This document shows, in pieces, positions 57,521 through 64,000 of a stretch of DNA of 64,000 bases (within the stretch, counting starts at the first letter, position 1; each line of letters starts with the position of its first letter). A program made the translations under genes and the position numbers. Origin of the DNA: Pyrus communis. Its lineage: Eukaryota > Streptophyta > Magnoliopsida > Rosales > Rosaceae. The stretch lies in NCBI RefSeq assembly GCF_963583255.1, contig NC_084805.1:12171375-12235374 (forward strand), written 5' to 3'. The notes beneath the pieces were generated by a model that saw nothing but the letters and a program-made list of their open reading frames with translations, made no database searches and was not told the DNA's origin.

Positions 57521-58361
57521 TATAATCTTTAGAGGAAAAGATGGTTTTAAGAGAAGGCAGAGAGTTCGAAAAGAGAGAGAGAAAGCGAGAGAGAAGAGAG
57601 AACCGGTTTTCAAAAACAAAAATGATGGTGATGTGTGAGTGATGATAAGAATTGGTGGTTGAGTGTGTAGGTTTAGAGAGAGAGTGTGTGTGTGTGACGT
57701 GAGGGGTGGGGTGTGTGTGTGTGTGTCAAAGGGAAAGAAAAAAGATGTGAGAGAGGTGAGAGAGAGATGGGACCGGTTGATATGAAATGGGGAAGGATGC
57801 ATTCTCTGACTAGTTTTGGTGCTCCAAAGTTGAAAGTGTCACCAACCCAGTTAAAATCATAAATAAAAGACCCATGCTCTGATCAGTTTTGGCTCCAAAG
57901 TTCAAAGTAGGACACCAATAAAATCATAAATAAAAGAGAGAGGATTTCGGGGATGATACCAATGGGCGTGGTTTCATTAAGGGATAACTGGCATGGCTTT
58001 CTAGTAGTTTTATTATTAACCACCCAACCCATTACTTCAGATTTTTATTTAAATGTTTTAAAAATTTGATATAATCATTCAAAATGTCTTAAATTATATG
58101 GCATATATGCTTAATGTGTTTTTAAATTTTAGACTTGTTGGATACTATTTTTGTATTTTATCATTCTTTTATTATTTTATCCATAGATTTCATATAAGTA
58201 TAATTTTTTATGTGTCAATATACATTTATTTACAAGATATACAAGAAATTAACCTAAATCCGCTTAGACCGCCTAGGTGCCCGTCTAGATCCCTCCTAAC
58301 CGCCTAGGCACTAGGCGCTAGCTTGCCGCCCAACTAGCGCCTAGTGTTTTTTAGAACCTTG
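56910..58361. mobile_element. Non-autonomous hAT element with CCGCCTAGGC subterminal repeats
   Basis: Ends are CAATGTTCTAAAAATTGGCC and, reversed, CAAGGTTCTAAAAAACACTA, flanked by CTCAAAGC at 56902-56909 and 58362-58369 (perfect 8 bp, hAT-type). Both subterminal regions (56930-57065; 58258-58345) are packed with GCCTAGGCG/CCGCCTAGG motifs, likely transposase-binding sites. No transposase is coded. The interior has (GA)n at 57483-57516 and GT/GA-rich DNA at 57670-57770. Confidence 0.82.
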
Positions 58362-58468
58362 CTCAAAGCACAGTGGTTAGAATACATTCATTGTGCGGAG
58401 GGACTTCAAAACGCACCCTCTAAACGTGACAAGCACATGTATACACCGTGCCTTGAAGTGGAGGCATT

Positions 58469-59214
58469 TGTAGACACTGAATTCGGTGACTAAATGTCAT
58501 GGCTTACGTGATATGCACCGTGTATCTCACAATTTATACATAGGACATGTGACTCATTAAAGCCGGACGAGTCATCAAGAGTGACACGTGTCGATATTTG
58601 GTGGATTAACTATAGAAGTATCTTTATTAATTCTTTGATTATTTTTAATTGAAATCAAACAAATTAATTGATCAAATTTAAAATGTGATTAATTGTTTGA
58701 TTTATTTGATGAAGTTGAATCACGCAACAAGCCCAAAATCAAGTCTTGATTCTTTCGTCAATTAAACAAGTCCACAATTAAGGCTAGATCCAGCCATAGG
58801 CAAGACTTGGTGAGCCTATAAACATGATGCTTCAAGACAAAGAAATGAGTGAGAAATTCATCCTCACACCTAAACGCTCAAACTCTCAAGCCCTAAACAC
58901 TCTCAAACACTCAGAAGACTCAGAAAGCTCTCTGCATTCTTCGTCACACCTATGAAGAATCATCAAGCACCACTACACGTGCCGATTCTTCCATCCTCAC
59001 AAGCCAAACATTGCGGCATCTGTTCATCCGAGATCAAGTCTTCGTGACCCTTGGATCGACGATCATAGACATACATCCTACAAACCTGGAGATTGAATCA
59101 GAGGATTGAAACTTCGTAAACACATATTGTAAACCCCAATATTTCTTTAATACAAAATCATTTATTTTGTACACGTGTTCTTGTGTTATTGGTCGCAGGA
59201 ATTTTGCATTTACA
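58469..59214 (+). repeat. E4 right LTR (746 bp)
   Basis: Starts TGTAGACACTGAA, ends GCATTTACA. TATA-like TATAAACA at 58817-58824. Uninterrupted, so it shows the empty site of the Harbinger insertion in the left LTR. Confidence 0.88.
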
Positions 59215-59219
59215 ATGAT

Positions 59220-61439
59220 ATATGATATAGTTTGATATTATTCATTAAAAAATAAATTTCACATATCAATAGTTCTGGTTGGAGCTCTGTTAACCCAAAG
59301 ATGGCCTTATCCAATAAAAACTTGCCACATAAAAAGTCTTAAATATAATATTTTATTATTATTTTTCTATATTTAAAACTCTCATAAGATTTATCTAATG
59401 GTCCTTCTTTTTTTTCTCTTTTCCTCTCTCTCCTTTTTCTTCCCCAAGTTTCTCTATCGTCTTCTTCTCCACTCTTTGTCTTCCCCTTCTTCATAAAAAT
59501 ATAGGGAAAAAATTAAGCCATCCCCTCCAACTATCATGAAATGAAAAAAAAAAAAAGAAAAATCCAACATATATTTCATTTTGTACAAAAGTTGTTTGTT
59601 CATTTTTTTTCATTTCTGTATTTCATTGTCTAGCACGTCACTTGCATATATTCTCAAATAATTATAAAAAAAAATTACTGATACATTTTTTTGAGGTTTT
59701 TTTTATCTAAAATGGTCCATGAGATTTGTATAACTCCTCATTTTGGTTCTTAAGATTTGAAATCAATAGAATTGGTCCCTAAATCCGTCCATCATCAATC
59801 ATGTTAGTGTCTCCATTAAATAAGAATGAAATGGCAAAAGTACCCTCAATTTGCTGAGAGTTTGTGGCATTGAACAGTACGAAGAAACCTAACGGCGCCA
59901 TTAAACTTTCATGTTAGTTTAATGGGTAATGCTAGGGGGACTAAATTTGCTAACTAAATGATGTGTCACCAATAAGAAATAAACATGTTAATCAACGCTT
60001 AAGTAATAATTCAATCATCAACTTCTATGTCATTTGGTTTACAAAATTTAGTCACCCTGACATTACCCTAGTTTAATATGGTGTTTTTATCTTAGATATA
60101 GGAAGGGTGAAGTGTCAACTCCAGATCCCTTAGATATAAATTTTAATGGAGTTGGCGTGCACATAAGAAAAGTCAAGTAGATCTGGAAGAGAAAAATCAA
60201 TTAACACTGCATGCAATGGGGAAGAAGACGATTAGAGAAAATTTGGGAGGAAAATTTTAATGGCTTAATTTTTTTTTTTTTTCTTATATTATCTATATAT
60301 ACAAAGGGAGCACACCAAAATGGTGAAACTTTCAATATCCCCAAAATACCCTTCTCTTTTAAAATAGAACAATTTAATTTATAAATTAAACATAAATAAA
60401 ATTATAAAGAATGGTCATTTTGGTTCTATTCCCTAGTCAACATAATTGTTAGAATGAAACCTTATTTATTTAAATAATTGGATCGAGTTCATTAGCATTA
60501 TTTCCTACAAATTATGAAATTTAAACAAATTCAAATAATAGTTTTATAATAAAACAATTACTATGATAGGGTAATATTGTTATTCACATAGTTCTAGCAA
60601 AAAAATAATGATATATTTTAAAACATAAAATAAGTACGGGAACATTCACAAAAAAAAAATATGGGTACAGATACAAATTAAATAAAAAATATTGGTAAAT
60701 ATTAAAATTCAAAATTATGGGTACAAATTATATAAATTTAAAAAAGGTACAAATTATAAATAGAAATATATGGAGAAAAAAATAAAAGGATATATTTGGA
60801 AATAATTAATAAGTTTTTCATTTTTTTTTTAAATTGACATATGATTACTTGTAAGTAATTTAACATTCAAATAATGACATGGAAAGAAGTTAAGGGACAT
60901 TGATAAAAAATGAGAAATAAAAAAAGTTTCAAAGTGAGTGATGAGAACCTAATTTATCCTATAAAGGATAAGATGCAAACGAGCAAAGTGCTTAAAAATC
61001 CAAATTAAACATAAATAATAATTACAAATAAATAAAAAAGAATAAGATGTAAACGAGCAAATTGCCACACTCTCATGTTAGTAAATTTGGGAAGAAAAAG
61101 GAGAGGGAAGTGAAGTGGAAAAAAAAAATGAACCATTTGATTAATCCCATGGTGTATATTAATTAGTAGAAAAGATAAGTTTTTATTAGATTATAATGTC
61201 AGTCAGTAAAGTTTAATGACAAGCAAAGTCCTACATAAGTTTTTCAAGCAAAGTCCTACATAAGTTTTTCTCCAAAAAAATGGGTTTGAGGAAGGGCAAG
61301 CTTGGCCAGCACCATGCCTTTTTGGCCTAATGAGCTATATATATTTTTTATTTATGAACAAACAATAAGTGATTGAAATTCGTCTTTAGTGAGAATCGAA
61401 CATAAATTATAAGACAACAAAGATGTATACTACTAAATT
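59220..61439. other. AT-rich intergenic DNA
   Basis: No gene seen apart from the MITE at 59924. GGGTACAAATTA-like units recur at ~60660-60760. A short direct duplication containing AGCAAAGTCCTACATAAGTT lies at 61221-61270. Confidence 0.5.
59924..60068. mobile_element. MITE 3 (Mutator-like, 145 bp)
   Basis: Starts GGGTAATGCTAGGGGGACTA and ends with its diverged inverse (TAGTCACCCTGACATTACCC). A perfect 9-bp duplication TAGTTTAAT lies at 59915-59923 and 60069-60077. It is the same family as MITE 2 in opposite orientation. Confidence 0.85.
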
Positions 61440-62121
61440 GAAGGGGTGGGTTCAAAAAACTGAAAATTGAAAAAAAAAAAAAAAAAAAAAAAGGAACCTA
61501 ACACCAAACCGAAAAAAGAAAAAACTGAACTGAACCGAACTTTATTGGTTCGGTTTCAATTTTGAAGGTTTGGAAATCAAACTGAACTAAACCGAACCAA
61601 ATCCCTTTACACTTTACGAATGTATGCTCATTTTTGTGAAACTTTGTTGCCAAGTTTGAAACTAAGTCTACGGCTTTTTCAAGAAGCATACTTGGTTCAA
61701 TTAAGGAGAATATTTCATTGTTATAGAGGAAAGTTTTGGAAGACTTTGGAACTTGGAAGAGTTTATCTATTTATTTGCTTTTTGAATAGCTACAGTAATA
61801 ATTTTTCTTTGCAATTGAGGTTGTTGATAGCATATAATTGATTTATATGATCTTGTATATGTATAACTACCTTCCCACTTTCCCACCTTCCCCATTTTCT
61901 TATTATTAGTCTACCAATATAAGCATCTTTTCTAACTTCCATATTAAAAAATGATTAAGTTTTATAAAATAAAATTAAAAACCAAAAAATGTACCTAAAT
62001 TGAACCGAATAAAACTAAATCGACAAAAAACCAAAAGAAAATTAAACCGAACTGAACCAAAACTTCGGTTCGGTTTCGATTTTAACAAAAAACTAAATTG
62101 AATAAAATCAAACATACCTCT
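61440..62121. mobile_element. Candidate hAT-like non-autonomous element
   Basis: Both sides carry GAACCGAACT / GGTTCGGTTT-type repeats in inverted arrangement (61505-61605; 62000-62085). Termini AAGGGGTGGGTTC and, reversed, AGAGGTATGTTTG are similar. Flanks ACTAAATT and ACTAGATC agree at 6 of 8. A poly-A run lies at 61471-61492. The short ORF at 61620-61841 has no recognised domain. Confidence 0.4.
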
Positions 62122-62406
62122 ACTAGATCGTAATACTGAGTGATGCCTAGATGTCTATTTAAATTATACCCAAGTCATCTATTGAAAAGAAATTATGACA
62201 CAATATTAGCCCATTTTTGGGGGTTTCAGGAGTTTAGATTTCACCACCATTGGAGATGGCCTCAGAGCGAAAACCTCAGGACGGCCTCAGGCCAAAAATA
62301 AATAAAGAAGAAGGCCGAAGAGCCGATGCCGCTCGCAGCTCGCCGGTGAACTGAAAAAAATCAGAAGAAAGCGAACAAACCAGCTCAAAAAATTTAAAAC
62401 TTCGCC
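62122..62406 (+). promoter_or_regulatory. 5' flank of the prolyl 4-hydroxylase gene
   Basis: The last ~150 bp before the ATG are GC-richer, with CTCAGAGCG / CTCAGGACGGCCTCAGG repeats (62260-62290), likely 5' UTR. No clear TATA box. The candidate hAT-like element ends about 285 bp before the ATG. Confidence 0.4.
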
Positions 62407-62876
62407 ATGAAAGTGAAAGCAAAGAACTCCAGAGAAAAGTTGGGCTCACCCGCCGTCTTCCTCCTCTGCTCCCTCTTCTTCTTCGCCGGCTTATTCATCT
62501 CCACCCTCCTCTCCCATGCCTCCGTCTCTCTCTTCCTCTCCGGCTCTCGACCCGTCTCCAGAACGCTGGAATCGGAAGACGACGAAGATCACGGTCCAAT
62601 ACTGCAGGGTGACGCCGGAGACAGCTTTATCCCGTCGATTCCATTCCAGGTGATCAGTAATATCTTTTTTTGCTTAATTCGATCAACTGGGTTTTTTGTG
62701 ACTTGTTGGATCGGGCAGGTTTTGAGTTGGAGACCGCGCGCTCTGTATTTTCCGAGATTTGCAACTGCGGAGCAGTGCGAAAGGGTGATTGAGATGGCAA
62801 AGATGAAGCTCCGGCCGTCCACATTGGCATTGCGAAAGGGAGAGACTGCCGAGAGCACAAAGGGGACTCGAACAAG
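62407..62876 (+). CDS. Prolyl 4-hydroxylase, 5' part (exons 1-2)
   Basis: Exon 1 is 62407-62649 and exon 2 is 62719-62876; the 69-bp intron (GTGATC...GGGCAG) is phase 0 and, oddly, open in frame. The next donor is GTATCT at 62877, phase 2. The protein starts MKVKAKNSREK, then a hydrophobic segment (~17-40) that fits a type II membrane anchor in ER/Golgi, an acidic stalk, and the start of the catalytic domain (VLSWRPRALYFPRFATAEQCE, LRKGETAESTKGTRT). This matches plant P4H proteins like Arabidopsis P4H9 from memory; those hydroxylate proline in extensins and arabinogalactan proteins using 2-oxoglutarate and Fe(II). The iron-binding residues lie in later exons not found in the window. Confidence 0.82.
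62650..62718 (+). other. Intron 1 of the prolyl 4-hydroxylase gene
   Basis: 69 bp, GT-AG, T-rich. The length is a multiple of three and has no stop, so retention would insert 23 mostly hydrophobic residues. Confidence 0.75.
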
Positions 62877-64000
62877 GTATCTTTTTCTTTCGTTTTTCAA
62901 GTTGTTTATCGTCTCAACACGGTGAGCACTTGAATAGGTATAATGATTGAGAATTTTAGGTGGGGAAAAAGAAAGGGAGGGACCAATTCAAGGTGTTGGA
63001 TGAGTTACTATTTGGTAATCACAAGACTGTGGGGAAGAATAACTTTCTCTTTAATTACTTCTCCATTGCTGCACAATCCTTAAGCATCTTTACCATCACA
63101 AAATTATAATCTTTAGATTTGATTATCTGGGAGCTCATGATGTGTGTTGACAAAAACGATTTTGCCCCGATAAGCGGGGCGGTCCCGTTTACTCTAAAGT
63201 TATAATTGATGGAGAGGAATGGTTGAAAAATGTCTACTTAATTCATTTTCTTCCATATGAGTTTGTCATCCTAGAATTTTAAAAACACAGTTGATCCCTG
63301 ATCCAAATTATGTACAAGAAAGTGATATCATACCGTTGGAATAAATGGGTACTACGGTAATATGATGGGGTCGTCATAGTGCTGTGAGATGCTCTAGATA
63401 ATACATTATTATGATTATTTTCTTCGGACTGAACCTTCGTTTTTTAGTGTACTTGACAAGTTGAGACTCTTATTCTCCTATGAGTCAGGGCATGTTGTGT
63501 TCTGTGACTTGCAAAGTGAACTACAATATCATTTGAGTTCATGTTTTATGTTTCTGCAAACTACCAGTAAAAATTTCTAGAATTCTGCTATACTAGCTTA
63601 TTTAAGTGCCTTCATCTTTGTAAAGTTTGTAAAACTATCAGTTTAATGTTTCCTGAAACCCGTTGACAAGAAAAAAAATTGGCAGGGATGTCATGGAAGA
63701 TGATTTCTGAAAGGTCCTTGCCACTTCACCTTCTGTATCATAACACTCTCATACCTTCTTTTATCAAGTTATGTGTTGGATGTTGCATTGGTTTTATCTC
63801 GGCCTTCTGTATCATAACACTCTCATACCTTCTTTTTGTTGAATAAGAAGAGTATCCAAGATAACTCTAATGATCTCAAGAAGAAGAAAATAGAGCACAC
63901 TCTTAAAGAAAGCTCACAAAACAAACTAATTAGCAAAGCTTTTCTTATTTAGCTCTAGGCTTTGTTTTTCCTTGGATGATATACAATGCTTGGGGACTTG
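62877..64000 (+). other. Long intron 2 of the prolyl 4-hydroxylase gene, open at right edge
   Basis: No sequence like the expected next exon (SSGTF...) was found. A direct duplication of ~35 bp (CTTCTGTATCATAACACTCT...) lies at ~63729-63762 and ~63804-63836, period ~75 bp. The gene continues outside the window or its remainder is displaced. Confidence 0.5.

Larger units (their letters stand above)
50204..59214 (+). mobile_element. E4: old gag-only gypsy-type LTR element with two nested DNA transposons
   Basis: Target duplication ATGAT lies at 50199-50203 and 59215-59219. Left LTR is 50204-52847 (holding a Harbinger element), internal region 52848-58468, right LTR 58469-59214. A primer-site-like sequence follows the left LTR and a purine stretch (GAAGTGGAGGCA) precedes the right LTR. 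Only gag remnants are coded. The two LTRs differ at many positions, so it is clearly older than E2 or E3. Confidence 0.88.

Noticed and set aside
57446..57802. 118-codon Ser/Leu/His-rich minus-strand ORF
   Set aside because: Translation of GA and GT microsatellites inside the hAT element.
62589..62900. Minus-strand ORF over the prolyl 4-hydroxylase exons
   Set aside because: Shadow of the real plus-strand exons; it crosses the splice sites and has no features.
63661..63710. Possible exon 3 of prolyl 4-hydroxylase after TTGGCAG
   Set aside because: The sequence after the AG does not encode the expected continuation and soon meets a stop.

Overview
This is a plant nuclear window and almost all of it is transposable-element DNA. 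Plant origin is shown by tRNA-Asp and tRNA-Met primer sites of LTR retrotransposons, a Cassandra LTR carrying 5S-rRNA-like sequence, PIF/Harbinger, hAT and Mutator-type DNA transposons, and the first exons of a plant prolyl 4-hydroxylase gene. A dicot, perhaps a Rosaceae tree, is my guess from the element families; the sequence does not prove it.

Layout. (1) 1-31012 is a three-level nest. E1, a decayed Ty3/gypsy element on the minus strand, has its 5' LTR at 29884-31012 and runs off the left edge. E2, an Athila-type Ty3/gypsy element (1249-27644, target duplication TATAT), sits in E1. E3 (3751-20675, duplication ATTGC) sits in E2. E3 is a non-autonomous tandem LTR-internal-LTR-internal-LTR array with a 7.3 kb period. 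(2) 31013-38663 is AT-rich intergenic DNA with a 2.66 kb solo LTR (duplication TCTTA), a minisatellite and two Mutator-like MITEs. (3) 38664-43999 is a decayed Ty1/copia element. (4) 44193-44540 is the 3' exon of a small, possibly LEA-like gene on the minus strand. (5) 45413-48437 is a hAT transposon with a perfect 8-bp duplication, itself holding a solo LTR related to E3. (6) 48751-49039 is a Cassandra solo LTR. (7) 50204-59214 is E4, an old gag-only gypsy element (duplication ATGAT), with a PIF/Harbinger element in its left LTR and a hAT element in its internal region. (8) 59215-62406 is AT-rich DNA with one MITE and one candidate hAT-like element. (9) 62407 to the right edge is the 5' part of a prolyl 4-hydroxylase gene on the plus strand.

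The point of most interest is E3. It has no usable pol, but keeps the primer site and polypurine end of Athila-type E2, so it was probably mobilised in trans. It carries an antisense coiled-coil ORF with its own promoter-like upstream region. Its LTR has twelve copies of a CACATGCA motif (RY core) just upstream of a TATA box. The middle LTR is a mosaic of the two outer LTRs, which is the footprint expected of unequal LTR-LTR crossover. The only clearly host genes are the prolyl 4-hydroxylase and the small LEA-like exon.
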